This document shows positions 37,626-50,732 of a stretch of DNA of 64,000 nucleotides, one piece after another; position 1 is the stretch's first letter, and the number at the start of each line of letters is the position of its first letter. The position numbers and the translations under genes are program-made. Source of the DNA: Allacma fusca (taxonomy: Eukaryota; Arthropoda; Collembola; Symphypleona; Sminthuridae). The notes beneath the pieces were generated by a model. The model was not told the DNA's origin, ran no database searches, and saw only the letters and a program-made list of their open reading frames with translations. Location of the stretch: assembly GCA_947179485.1 (NCBI GenBank), contig OX359250.1, positions 14,676,539 through 14,740,538 of the forward strand. Reading direction: 5' to 3'.

Positions 37626-40239
37626 GACAAATTTAAAAAAATTGAGTAAGTTTTAGAAAAATTTTGGGAAAATGTTGACAAATACTGTAAAACTTTTTGC
37701 GTAAGTTAGGGTTAAGTACAGTCAATACTTTCACTCCCATAAAAATCAATAAAATTGTTTTTAGACCAAATTTTGAAAAAATCCTGGAAGAAAAAGAAAT
37801 TATAACATCCTGTATATTCCCCTGGAGTCCCAGCTCAGTCCACTTTCTCCTTCCCACATTTAACTTTGACTCTTTCTTGCGGACCCGGAGAAAGAAAATG
37901 TTGTAACTGAGGCGTGGAATATTTTTCCCCCTGACTCTGACAGCATCTATGGATGTAGTAAGCCATCCTGTGGAATTGCATTCATCCATCCATGCAGTCG
38001 CATCTCATCTCATTCCTTTCAAAAGTCTCATCTCTTCCCTTTATCTACGCACACACAGCCCTCCTATACAGCCGCCCTAGAAAAGCACGCACGTAGCAAC
38101 TCCAACACTGAAAGAGCCCATTGTGCTTCCCCAAGCCTCACTGCATACAACTGCAGCTATATACATAAGCACTACCCCCCTTTTTCCAAAGGAATTGTAA
38201 TACTCAACCTTTTATTTAGCTCTTTTTCTATTATTTCCTCCACCCAAAAAAAAATCAAAATCTCTTCCAGCATCCCCTCGTCCAAGGCATAAATACAGGG
38301 TGGGTCCTCCTTTTCACCCAAAACCCCACCCCCTAAAACACCCCAAAATTTCTCCCAACTCTACAAAACAAATTTCATAAAATTCCCCAAAAATTTTCTT
38401 CCTTTCAAATCCCTCAAATAAAAATTTTCCCACAAGAAATTTTACCCCAATAAAAAAAACTCTAAAAAAATCCTCCAAATATTTTAACTTCCCCATTCCC
38501 CATTTTCCCCTTTGTGACTAAAATTATTAACCCAGTTCATTCTTTCAAATTTTAGAAAATTCACAAAAAAATTTGCTACAACTAAGGACGAGTCTCATTA
38601 ATTTCAAATAATTTTTTTTTGTACACAGGCTCAAAAAACCTGTGAAATAAAAAGAGGAGCCCTGTATTCAAAGGACTTTTTTTTACTAGATAACAATTTT
38701 TTCCCATTTGAACTTCCCATATATATTTGTATAGGATTCATATCTCCAGTCAGCCATACGAAGATACTACTCTTCCCAGGAATTATTAGTTTAACGGGCA
38801 AATTCAAAAATGCCTTCCACACAAAAAATTCCAAAAAATTGATTCCACACACACGGAAGTTAAATATTGGGAAAGTAAATACGATGAGGGAGTGAAAAAA
38901 GGAGGGGGGAAAAATCTTTTTGGAAACGACACCTCTTTTTTTTTTAACCCGATGAAAAAGCTCCATTGAGGAGGGCTTGTAGCCCTTGAGTGCTACATTT
39001 GACGCTCAAAGGAAGAAAAAGCTAAAGGAAAAAAAATTGAAGTTGGTTTGATTCAAGGCAACTCAAATATTGCACACAATTCATTCGACTATAGTGACAG
39101 GTGAGAAAAAAATAAATTGTGTGGATCTGACATGTGCATTCTCAATGCCTACTTTTTATGTGTCATAAATGTAAAATGATGTAAATGAGTATTTCTATAA
39201 GAAAAAATTTTTATTGGAATAATTTTTTTGTGGGGGTTAAAATTTTACAGGAAAAAATTAATTGTAACAAAAAAATAATAAGTAATTAAAAAATAGTGGA
39301 ATTAATTTTTTTTATTGAAGGATTTAATGAAAATTGGGTGAAAAGGAGGAATTTCTATTGGCGGTGGAAATAAAATGTGTTGACAGTGTGGTTCTTGGAA
39401 GATTAATAAATAGATTGAAGATAAAGGAGATGGATTTTTATGTGGAGGAGAAAAAAAAATGAGGGGAAAAAAAGGAATGATAAAATGGATGTTATTAGTA
39501 AGAGAGTCCTTTTGGAATTGGAGAGTGCCCTCAGTCCTCACTCACAGTTCGGGATCTGAATATAAGTTGGCTCTGTGCTATTAGGATCATGTTTTTTAGA
39601 AGGTGCTCTCTTTCTTTACTCAAGCTCAAAATGAAGTGTAAGATTTTCTATTCATTCTCGTAGATCATCTCGACTTACAGACTTTTCCCATTCTCTCGTA
39701 GGAATTTCTCAAGGTCTCATTTCAACCTCGTTCCATCCATCCACGCCCACATAAATTTCATTTCCTCTAAATCAAAAAAAAATAATATGCTGGGCTCGGT
39801 CTGCATTTCAAGACCCACATATCCAGGGTTAGGTGAGAGACCAAAAGTAATCATATAAGCAACTTCTTTCATTTATTTTTTTTGTTTGGTGTGTTTTTTT
39901 ATATTTTTTATTTAACTCCTCCCGCCAACACTTACAACAGCTCTATTGTCTAGTAGCTATGTTTATATATGTAGTTACGTATTATAGTATATGTTTCTGT
40001 TGGGAGCTTGGCTCTTTAAGGGATTTTTTTTCGAGCAGAACTTGAGTTGGACTTCAATTTGGGGCTGACATTTTTTAGACTAAATTTGAAACTCTACTTG
40101 AAATTAAGCTTGAATGTAAAACTAAACTCAAATATGAAACTACCTTGAAATTCAAGTATATACTTAATGTGAAACTAAACTTGAACTTGAAATTTTAACA
40201 TAATGTGAGGATATTCTTGAACTTGAAACACAAATGGAA

Positions 40240-40740
40240 ACTAAAATTCGACTTGTAAAGTTGGAGAAAAACTTGAAACGTTGGAGTTGAACTTGAAACT
40301 GAAATTCGACTTGAAACGTTGGAGTTGAACTTGAAACTGAAATTTTAACATAACTGACTTAAACTCGAAATTGTAATTCAACTTGAAATTGCAATTCAAG
40401 TTGAAATTGTAATCCAACTTGAAATTGTAATCCAACTTGAAATTGTAATCCAACTTGAAATTGAAATTCAACTTGAAATTGTAATCCAACTTGAAATTGT
40501 AATCCAACTTGAAATTGTAATCCAACTTGAAATTGAAATTGAACTTGAAATTGTAATTCAACTTGAAATTGTAATCCAACTTGAAATTGAAATTGAACTT
40601 GAAATTGAACTTGAAATTGAACTTGAAATTGAACTTGAAATTGAAATTGAACTTGAAATTGTAATTGAACTTGAAATTGTAATCCAACTTGTAATTATAA
40701 TCCAACTTGAAATTGTAATTTACACTTCACTTGAACTTCT
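40240..40740. repeat. Minisatellite, 18-bp unit CTTGAAATTGTAATCCAA
   Basis: About 25 copies mixing CTTGAAATTGTAATCCAA, CTTGAAATTGAAATTGAA and 12-bp CTTGAAATTGAA. Open frames on the minus strand are artefacts of the unit length. Confidence 0.94.
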
Positions 40741-41492
40741 AAACTAAATGCTAACATAATGTGACTCAAACTTGAAACTGGCGTGAACCTAACCTGATGT
40801 GAAATGGAGCTTGACTTGAAAGTTGGAGTGGGTTTACTTGAGCTTGAGCGGATCTCTAGGATTGTGTTGATACGTATGTACGTAAGTACATATATAGGGA
40901 TTAGATGGAAACTGGCCATGTTAGTTTTGTGGAGGTAGGTTTTGTAAAGAATAGTTTTGTGTGGTTGAACATGGAGGGAGTATGATCTCTATGCTGTGTA
41001 GAAATGTGTTAGTGAGGAAAAAGGTCTGTTATATCCGCTCAATAGAATTTCACAACCATTAACTTTTGAAATTACCAAGGCCTTTTCCCTCCCATCTTTC
41101 TTCCCTTATGTGTCCCCATTACTTGGAATTTCTCATATTTTACATTGATTGTAACCCAGCTCTCTCTCCCATCAATAAGTAAATGCTTTTCAAAACTACC
41201 ACGAATTCGTTTTTATCCTCTTCTTTTTATTCCATCCGTCTCCATTCCTCCCGTTTTTTCTCCCTTAATAAACATCCAATAGCGTTCTTTCACTCCTCTC
41301 CCATCACTTTCACCAGTCAATAATCCTCCACTTCTCCATACCCAGCCACAGGTCTCATTTCATTCTTATGCTCCTCCACTAATGTCACTCAGGGACTCTC
41401 ATCAACATATATTTCATATTGTCAGCCTCCAAACACATTAGGCTATTTCTGGGGCAGGTGTAAGTGCATTCATTTGGAAACACTCCGGGTCC

Positions 41493-41504
41493 GGGTTCGA
41501 TTCC
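41493..41504 (+). other. Pol III B-box-like motif (possible SINE or tRNA remnant)
   Basis: GGGTTCGATTCC matches the tRNA T-arm/B-box consensus exactly. The upstream 40-50 bases lack a convincing A box, and the T-stem pairs at only about three positions, so it is not an intact tRNA. Confidence 0.25.
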
Positions 41505-41544
41505 TCACACACAATTCAACTTCAATTATCATGTTCATTAAACA

Positions 41545-41870
41545 TTTGAGTGTCAAGTTTGAATTTCAAGTTTGAGTGAGCATTTGAGTTTCAAGTTTGA
41601 GTGAGCATTTGAATTTCAAGTTTGAGTGAGCATTTGAGTTTCAAGTTTGAGTGAGCATTTGAGTTTCAAGTTTGAGTGAGCATTTGAATTTCAAGTTTGA
41701 GTGAGCATTTGAGTTTCAAGTTTGAGTGAGCATTTGAATTTCAAGTTTGAGTGAGCATTTGAGTTTCAAGTTTGAGTGAGCATCTAAGTGTCAAGTTTGA
41801 GTGAGTATTTGAATGTCAATTTGGAGTAATTATCTAAGTGTCAAGTTTGAGTGAGCATTTGAGCTTCAGC
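41545..41870. repeat. Minisatellite, 25-bp unit
   Basis: About twelve copies of TTTCAAGTTTGAGTGAGCAT plus TTGAR. It begins about 45 bp after the B-box-like motif. Confidence 0.94.
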
Positions 41871-42534
41871 GTAAATTTACACTTGAATTTGTAGTTGCAA
41901 TAAATTTTCGAGTATATTTTTCGAATTTAGCCAACGATATGTACATATAATCTAGGTTGGGGTTGACTGAGAGGCAATGGAGACAATGGATTTGGGAAGA
42001 TCTCGAGAAAGTTTGAGAAAGTTTTTATTTGACGAGAGAAGGAATACGAGGGTTTGGTATGTCCTGATAAATTGACGCCCTGGAGAAATGTCCAGTGACG
42101 GTATTAGAGTTAAGGATAGAATCCGTCGTCTCACGGCTTAGTTATCCTTGTGCTTTGATAGAAAAGAAAATACGCGATACTACCGCATCTTAATCTACTT
42201 CCACCTTTCCTTGTTGTAAACTTCACTTCAAGTGAACGTCCACCGTGTTTGGACAGCGTGAGCTCAACTTTTTCAAATTCAACTTCACCCCTAACTCCCC
42301 CCACCCTAGCAGAAACTACGAATTACATGTTACGTTACATTACCACTTAAGTACGTGAATGACGTTATGTCGAGTTCACATTCGAATTAAGTTTATGCGT
42401 AAATCAAGTTGGAGTTTAATTGAGTAGGGTCAAGTTTAAGTTTAATTACTGACTTGTGAGTAGAGGTTTGACAATGCTCAAGGTTAAATCAAATTCAAGT
42501 ATAGACTCAAGCAAGCAGCAAGAACTTTAAATTA

Positions 42535-42790
42535 AAACTGAACTTGAAATCCAATAAACTTGAATTCAATTGAACTTGAAATTCAATTGAACTTGAAATT
42601 CAATTGAACTTGAAATTCAATTGAACTTGAAATTCAATTGAACTTGAAATTCAATTGAACTTGAAATTCAATTGAACTTGAAATTCAATTGAACTTGAAA
42701 TTCGAATTGAACTTGAAATTCAAACTGAACTTGAAATTCAAACTGAACTTGAAATTCAAACTGAACTTGAAATTCAAGCTTAACTTGAGT
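42535..42790. repeat. Minisatellite, 17-bp unit GAACTTGAAATTCAATT
   Basis: About ten exact copies, then four with AAACT replacing the last bases. Confidence 0.95.
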
Positions 42791-44039
42791 AAAAACTTTG
42801 ACTCGAGTAAAACTGATCAACACTTGACCCCAGCTCTCTCGTTCCAGTAACTTGAACGATATTATTAAAATAAGCGTTTATATTTTAAAGATTTTTTTTA
42901 ATACTTATTTTTTAAAATGTAAGTTTCCACTCGAGATTGAAGTTTTAAGTAGCTTCATGGTCGCTTGTTGTATCCCATTGTGTAGAGCATGCATGATTGT
43001 GGAGAAAGCAATGCGATGGGTGAATATTAGTACAGAATGGAAATATCTGCGTGGACTATTTCCGCAATGTTGATTCTTGCCTCGGAGGCGATTTCCTCTT
43101 TCTTTCTCCTTCCCTTTAACTTACTTAACACACATCCCCTGGAAGCATTCAGTCCTCCTCATATTTTCTCCCTCAGCATATTTCTCCACCAAATTTTTTT
43201 ATCTCTTTCTTTGCATTATTCGTGCAAAGGCGTGGGCATTCAACTGAAGATTTTTCACATATTCACTTTTCTGTCTTGTCTCAATGCCTTGAACGGGGAG
43301 CGTGAAAAGAAAAGAATTTTCGCTAAATTTCTCCGCTACTTCAACACATATCCTTCCAAGACATTTTTTTATAAAAATCCTTCCATCCATATTTCCAGGT
43401 GAATTTCTATTTCTTTTCAAGGAGAATATTTACCTCTTTTACATTTACTACCACTCCACTCCTCCCCAACGTTCAAATACAAGCACCGCTGTGCTTACTC
43501 AAATACCCCAAAACAGCTAATTTTTTGAGTTTTCAATCTTCAAACTCAAAAATTAATCCCAAATTTTTCACCAAATTTTACAGATTTTTTGTCATATTTT
43601 TGGCCTAAAAACTTGAATCTCTGACGTAAACATCAAATTTCAAGTTGAGCTGGAAATTCAAGTGTAAGTTCAATCTTCTGAATGATCTGAATACGGAGAC
43701 TCTAGTATCTACTTCAAATTGATGTTCAAGTGGAGACTGACACTTGAACTGTGTACCTCCACTTGAATGTGAAGTTTGAGTGAAGTGTTCACCCAGAAGT
43801 ACGCTATTTGCGGGAAATTCCCCAAAATTCTATGAATGCATCTCTCCTAAATGGTTTTATTTTCTCACATGAGTGTATACATACGGGAAGGTAATGGGAG
43901 GCCCAGGATGTTATTATTCGGGCGGAAAAATGCTGAGATAAATGTGAGGTTTCGTATGACGTCAATAAGAGAAGAGTTGTTTGAGGGGAGGAATACTCAC
44001 GGCACTACTGCACTACGCCAAGGGAAACTTGGTCATAAA

Positions 44040-44060
44040 CAGAGAGAGAGAGAGAGAGAG
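44040..44060. repeat. (GA)n microsatellite
   Basis: Ten GA units. Confidence 0.95.
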
Positions 44061-44249
44061 GACGGGCTACAATGTAATTTCTGGAGCTTAACGCTAGCAA
44101 ATAGTCGATTAGACCTGAAATTGATTTTTGGTCTGAAGCTTATCGCACAGGGATTAGACAATCCCAATAATCTGACTGAGGAGAGAAGAGCTCAAATTGT
44201 TTTCATTCCTCCATGCCAGTTCCAACTTGAACATACGAGAAACTAATAT

Positions 44250-44815
44250 CACATTTGTGTTCTTCAAAGTCTGCACAAAAATTCGCCGAAAAATTGCATT
44301 TGTATCCAATACGAACTTCCCAAATAATAACATTGCGCTGAATCAGAATTTGTCCAAAAATTAACATAGCGCTGAATACAAACTTGACCAAAAATTAACA
44401 TAGCGTTGAATACAAACTTGACCAAAAATTAACATAGCGTTGAATACAAACTCGACCAAAAATTAACATAGCGTTGAATAAAAACTTGACCAAAAATTAA
44501 CATAGCGTTGAATACAAACTTGACCAAAAATTAACATAGCGTTGAATACAAACTTGACCCAAAATTAACATAGCGCTGAATACGAACTTGACCAAAAATT
44601 AACACAGCGTTGAATACAAACTTGACCAAAAATTAACATAGCGTTGAATACAAACTTGACCAAAAATTAACATAGCGTTGAATACGAACTTGACCAAAAA
44701 TTAACATAGCGTTGAATACGAACTTGACCAAAAATTAACATAGCGTTGAATACAAACTTGACCCAAAATTAACATAGCGTTGAATACGAACTTGACCAAA
44801 AATTAACACCAGGAA
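44250..44815. repeat. Minisatellite, 34-bp unit, about 16 copies
   Basis: AAAATTAACATAGCGTTGAA followed by TACAAACTTGACCA. Homogeneous in the centre, with ACAAACT/ACGAACT and GCTG/GTTG variants. Same family as 20.7 and 46.4 kb. Confidence 0.95.
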
Positions 44816-46354
44816 TCAAATAAGTTTCACCATGCCCCCCCCCTCACGACGGGCCAGGGAAAATAAAAAGTTTTACGTTACCCCACGTAATTATGTATAC
44901 ACGCTCCAGGAATTGAGAAATGGTAAATTTACGGTTCGCAACAAATACTTGTGATTCCAAGTCATTTCCCGAAACTGCTCTCTCCCCGCATGCACGTCAA
45001 GGGACACGAACTCAACTCTAGGATGGTAAGGTTTTCCAGGAATTTAATTTCTGTCACCTGTAACCCATCTCCAGTCACATTCCCCTCAATAAATCAACAT
45101 CCTCTAGTATACACCCCCCCCCCCAGCTAATTACACTCTAGCTCTTTTCAGGAGGCCTGGAAATACTCCCCAAAAAATATCCCCACCACCTCACATTCAG
45201 TCTCACACACTCGCTCCCAATCAGTCTCTACTTCAACCAGCCAATCAATACCGATTTCTAATTATGTTTTCCCATCCTAATTACAGTCGTTAGTCTTACT
45301 CTCACACACACACACAGGAACTTTCCCTGCCCTTCCATACACCCCATGTACGGAATGATTGGGGAGTGGGAGAACAACCTTAATTTCCTGGAGAAATCAA
45401 CCAGGGAAATAATGCACACGAAAGACGGGAGAAAGTAAACCCTCTCTCTCTCTCTTTCCTACATTTGACGTCATTTGTCAACTAGACACTACATACACGT
45501 CCCATATTGTACTCACTGCAAGGGCCTCTTCCGCAGAGACACAGCCGAACCGCACTCTGACAAATATCCCAGCATTTCCTTACCCTCAAAATTATTTACA
45601 GTTCCCCCATTATTTTGGACAAATTCAACGTAAGATTTTCCCATTGAAAATAGTGCAAGAAATTCCAATATTTACTTTCGTTTCGAACATTTTTTACATC
45701 TGCATCGAATCCCTGCCCGATGTAGATTCAAGGGTAGTTTCTAATGCTATAATTTGTTTACCTTGTGTGAGCCCATTAGTTGTACTTAAAATTTCTTTGA
45801 TTTTTTGTTATATGGAGGCTGCGCCACTGACAACGTTTTTGGGGGGGGGGCAAGTTTGAGGATTTGAGTTAGATTCGGACCGACAATGGAAGGGAATGAT
45901 GATGGGAGTGGAGATAAGGTGTAGTGTAAACTTGGACATGACCGTTGGACCACTGAGACCACCCAGACAACTTATGGCATCGTAACAAGAATCTCAAGGC
46001 TCGTCTAAATACGTACACGAGTCTTGTTAGCCCACATGTATGTATGTATGTACGATAGTATAGTTTGCTTTTATTCTGGATCTAGTTATTTCAAATCTAT
46101 TCATAGAGCTCAGTGCTATAGGTTTCTGGAAGCATTTATTTATAATAGCAGCGTCATTTGTATGCACACTGAGCCGAGTATGTACATATATACGGGTAGG
46201 AACTACTACTACGCACATTCATTTCCATTCGTAAATAAGACCAAGTCTCACAATGAACGCTTTCAAAATGACAACAACGTAGGGATCTCCAGTCACTCCA
46301 CTTTAGTATGCTCCCTGGACAGGGTGACGCAATAACGTTATTTCCACCTAGCTA

Positions 46355-46560
46355 TTGTAAAATTAGTATTGTGTTGAATAGGAATTTGTCCAAAAATTAA
46401 CATTGCGCTGTATAGGAGTTTCACCAAAAAGTAACATTACGGTGCATAGGAAGTTGTTCAAAAATTAACATTGTGTTGTATCCGAATTTGTCCAAATATT
46501 AACACTGCGTTGAATACAAATTTGTCGAAAAATTAGCACAGCGTCAAGTAAGAACAAAAT
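46355..46560. repeat. Degenerate 33-34-bp minisatellite, same family as 44.3 kb
   Basis: Five or six diverged copies of AAAATTAACATTGCGCTG with GAATTTGTCC spacers. Confidence 0.88.
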
Positions 46561-47294
46561 ATTTGACTAGAACGATTTTAAACTTCCTGCCTTTGCCTCA
46601 TATCCAGCACACTCCCTCCAGAGTTTCTGGGCAAATGAGTCAAAACTTTAGAAAAGACATTTTTGCTGCAAAACTTCCAAATTAAATTATTTTGATCCCT
46701 CCTTCCACGTCTGAAGGGTAGAGGAGGAGAAAATGGTATTATGGCAACCTGTATATGTTTTGAAGCTCCTCCGCAAAGTTAGCAAATGTGGAGCTCAGAT
46801 TTAGCCCTTCTCACACACGCCATCAAATGACTGTTTATATTTACTCTTGTAGATTCTCAAGTAGTCATAACTTTCCCCCAGTGACGTGTTGACTTTCTCT
46901 CTGAGTCTGAGTCTCCTTTTAAAATAAGATCAGACCCAACAAATCTACATGGAGCTCCTTTCTCCCAAAACTTCCCTTTCTCCGTTGCAAATCCAACATA
47001 ACGTGATAACATTTGTAAAAAATCTGTCGAAATTTCCGAATTTCGGGCCCAGTTAAAAATTAGCCCGCAATTTCATCAATCCTCCCCATTTCCTCCCAAA
47101 CCCCATGATCTTAATTACTACAGCACAAAAACTGACTGTAGAGGAGGGGCGAAATTGACAAAAAAATATTTACAGAGTCTAACAAACGATGCAAAAGCGC
47201 AGAGCCGTCGGAGCACGGACAATAGAGCAGCGGAGCGGAGAGAAATGAAATAAAATAGGAAAAGACAAGATTAGAATTGACGTGATGACCATAC

Positions 47295-47433
47295 CTCATT
47301 TCCCTCGGCGTTATTAGAATAGGAAGCACAGTCATCGCAAACTTTTAAGCCGCATTCGGTACATTCACGAGAGTATTCGTCGGGTTTCATCGCCTTCACG
47401 CAAACACGGCATCTCCCAGCACTCCCGGGTCTC
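47295..47433 (-). CDS. Fife: Exon 3: FYVE-type zinc finger, first six cysteines
   Basis: The acceptor is TTGATTGGTGGACAG and the donor AATGAG|GTATGG. The exon is 139 bases: one base completes Pro101, then 46 codons follow and it ends in phase 0. It encodes CRVC (Cys109, 112), CTEC (125, 128) and CDDC (133, 136). The spacing C-2-C-12-C-2-C-4-C-2-C equals that of the zinc finger of RIM, Piccolo and rabphilin, which packs between helices and in RIM/rabphilin helps bind Rab3/Rab27 on synaptic vesicles. The CTEC...V-C pattern is closer to Piccolo fingers than to RIM. The fourth Cys pair is on the next exon, across a 30.6 kb intron. A classical FYVE lipid-binding RR/KHHCR motif is absent, so phosphoinositide binding is not expected. 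Confidence 0.9.
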
Positions 47434-49258
47434 CTGTCCACCAATCAAAAAAAAATTCACATTATTTTTCACACCCTCCAAAAAAAAACTCACTGAGGAA
47501 TTCCAAATCAATTAGTCTGTAGTCTTATTTCTGAAGGTTATTTTAAATTCTATGAGTTTCGAATTGTGAATTCCCTTTCTCAATTACGCTCATCATACCG
47601 ACCTTAAATATTGAATTTCATTTATCGGTTTCAGGGAAATTCACAAATCTCACGGGAATCCCCGGAATCACATTCTTCCTTTTATTCCGAATTTATATTA
47701 TGACTGTAATTAAATATTGAGCAGGAGGGGAAAAAATGTTGTAAATGAATGAATGAATATTTTGTAGGGTGTTATTTCCAACACTTGCATTTTATTTGCA
47801 AACTGTATCAAAATAAAAAAAGGAAATAAATTGTAAGGAGAGATAGAAATTAAATGATTGGTTTCCCTTCAAATTTGAGATGTTTTTGGGAGTTGTTCCG
47901 GAGAGTGGGAGACAAATGCTTGCTAATTAATAATAGGGTTGGGAGGAACAATGAGGGTGAAATATCAGGAATGCAGATTGTGAGATGCGAGGTCCGTTGG
48001 AGAATCCAATAATGAAGAGAAGTCGGGAGAACCTAATGAAGGTTTTTAGTGATCTTTGTTTATATGGAGTAAGTAAATAGTCGTTTGTCTAATCCCGTTC
48101 TTAATAGATGGTAATTAGCGTGGAAAAAGCTGAGTGTGTGCAGCAGTCACATATGTATATAAATACATACAGAAGCGTAAATACATACGTTCAGCGAAGA
48201 ACTGGCTTCCCTTTAGTACTTGAGGTCTTTCAAGTAATATTAAGTGTTTCACGTTTGCAAATAACCTCGCACAGTCTCATTCTCATCTCTCCTTTCTCTC
48301 ACTTTCTCTCACTTTCTCTCAAACGAGTCGAACTCCCTGAAATACCTTTCATTCATGGACTTTCACTCCTACTGTACAATTTTTTTTTAAATACGCTGGA
48401 CGTAAGATTTTAGTTAAAAAAAATAATCCTGAAACAAAAAATCTTAAATATATTGAAATAATATTTGGCGGGAAATATGAAATAATTAAATTCTTATTCG
48501 TTGGCGGCTTACTCAGCCTGGAATTATTTCCGAATTCTCACACTAAGCCTGAAATATAGACACTGGGATACTTAATTATTTCATAAAAATGTCCCCTCCT
48601 GTAATTATTCCGAAGGGCATGTCTTATTGGGGCTGTAACTTACACTGACAATGAGCATTAGAAATATATGAAAGGTCCCGAGGACTAAAATAATTTTTCT
48701 TGGATTTGGAATTTTTATCAAGGAATTAATTATTACTGTGATCCTAAACTGGGGAGGTTTTGGGTATGCGTTGCATCTCAGGGATTACATATTATACCCT
48801 GAGACCTATCCAGCTCAACAGTGGCGGTTGGATTTTGGGTGGAGAAATTAACACTGGAGAAGTTTATTTGATGGGAGAATTAAAATGTGCCGGATGGAAT
48901 TCTCCGAGTCTGTTGCATTCATACAAACTAATTACTTTATGGGTTATTAAAAGTTGGAGCGTCATTAAAAACTTTCTCCGGTGCGACGTCACGATTTACA
49001 GACCAGATACTCCGGGATTATTTTTAAAGCTGCACTTGGCAGGGGGAAAGTTGGCAATTCCGTTGTATTCCCATACATAGAGAAAAAATATCCGGACACT
49101 GGAATTTTGCAAGTATGAGGAGAGAAAGCTGGAGAAAGTAACGCACAAAAAAAATACAACAACCCCTCGGCGTGGCTGATATTAAGGTTGTAAATTATTG
49201 ACGAAGACTTATTCATACATACGTCCGTCCATTGCATCCTGTGTTTGGATGAGCTACT

Positions 49259-49281
49259 GTGTGTGTGTGTGTGTGTGTGTG
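49259..49281. repeat. (TG)n microsatellite
   Basis: About 11 units. Confidence 0.95.
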
Positions 49282-50707
49282 CTCAGGGGAAGTAGAACGT
49301 CTTTATTACGCACCATATCTCCCCCCGTAACTCGGATTTAATGTCGAAAGTTGAATTGTCTTTCCCGTGCTGCTCTCCGGAGGAAGAATTGTGCTTTTTA
49401 AAGTCTTTAGGAATCGTAAAACTACGTGTGTGACTACTTGTCATTTTGGAGTCTGTTGATAGATTACCATCGAATTTACGCTTATACTCTATGATCTCAA
49501 AGCTGGCCACAGCACGGAATTAGAATTTATAGCCACATGATCCGTCACGGATTCACTTCACTTGGATGTCCTGCATTGGCAATGGATTTCCTCGATAAAA
49601 TATTTTTTCTGGTAGTATGTTGGAGTGAACTTCATTCAGAGACCTATTTTTGTCAAGTATTCATAACCATTCGACACTTAGGGGTGCAGAGAAATTGAGT
49701 TTTGTTTTGAGTGAGGAACTATTCATTGAGCTGCTAAGATACACTTTCGAATAGCTGTTTTTGGAAGTATCCCTGAAACGTAAACATTTTTAAACCCTTA
49801 AAACCCTGCAACACGTGCAACCTCCAAGAGTTAGATGCAATTCAGGGATGTCAAAAGAATAGCTCGTAGAAAGTAGGATCGAAGAGCAAGCCCAGTTTCA
49901 TAATGTGACCCTTCTCATAATAGTTATGATCCTCATGATTCTTTAACATTCATAAAAAACGGTAATAAAGTGAGTCTCCCCGAAAGCTACAGCAATGGAT
50001 GATGATTTATTACGAATAAAAATCTGCAGGAACGGATTTTTGATTCATGTTCTGCATTTAATCATCCAAAAACAAATTCCCTTGGCTCAATTTTTTTTTA
50101 AGATTCTGGCATCTTCTTGTACCCTCCTCCTCCTCAGTCCCTGGGAAAATACGTAGCGTCACAAATGTCATTTTAATCTTAATGTGATAATCGATTACTC
50201 TGTTGCAGGAATACAAATTGTTCTGTCCAAAACTGTGTTGGTTTCACCCAAACAATAAAAAAATCATTGGTTCTATTCTCTACGAGAGCCCTAAATTTCC
50301 CCTCGTAAGTTTAATCTTGAAACTATTGGAAAACAATTCCTACTGAGAATATTTCCCAATAGTAAAAAGAACACAATTTAAATCAATTATTCCTTGAGAA
50401 GCTATTCCGCTATTCCTGAAAAAAAGGGAAGAATAGCATTTCGAGCCGGGAAGGAAAGGAGGAATTCAAAAAAGACGAAGAGAAAGTAGACAGAAGGATA
50501 GTGAAAGTACGGACACATGTACGAAAGTATAGTATTATGCATGGACTTGATATATAAAGATAAGCTGGACGCTCTAGAGATATAATTTCTTTGGGGGAAA
50601 AAAAATTTCCCCTGAAAAAAAAACTTTTCCTGTTGTTAGCCTTAAGTTGAAAACTTGATCAAAATTTTACTCACAATTGTGTTGGCTATATATGTATATT
50701 GAATGGA

Positions 50708-50732
50708 TGAGAGAGAGAGAGAGAGAGAGAGG
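50708..50732. repeat. (GA)n microsatellite
   Basis: About 12 units. Confidence 0.95.

Larger units (their letters stand above)
16718..47294 (-). other. Intron 3 (30.6 kb) splitting the zinc finger
   Basis: The donor AATGAG|GTATGG and acceptor TTGATAG|ATTTCG are both in phase 0 and join Cys136 to Cys152 of one zinc finger. Inside are at least twelve minisatellites, several microsatellites and the two TGACCTAGGTCA copies at 29.6-29.8 kb. I found no coding exon that I can defend. Nested genes without recognisable domains cannot be excluded by eye. Confidence 0.85.

Noticed and set aside
40241-40705. 154-codon open frame (NFKLDY repeats)
   Set aside because: Created by an 18-bp tandem repeat; the same is true of the long frames at 0.4, 4.2, 12.3, 32.9, 36.7, 37.1, 58.1 and 61.1 kb.
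41440-41520. tRNA gene
   Set aside because: Only the B-box-like motif fits; acceptor stem, A box and anticodon arm cannot be drawn.
49283-49510. Minus-strand frame of 75 codons with a hydrophilic start, between exons 2 and 3
   Set aside because: No acceptor or donor allows a length compatible with the exon 2/3 phase, and the composition alone is not enough.
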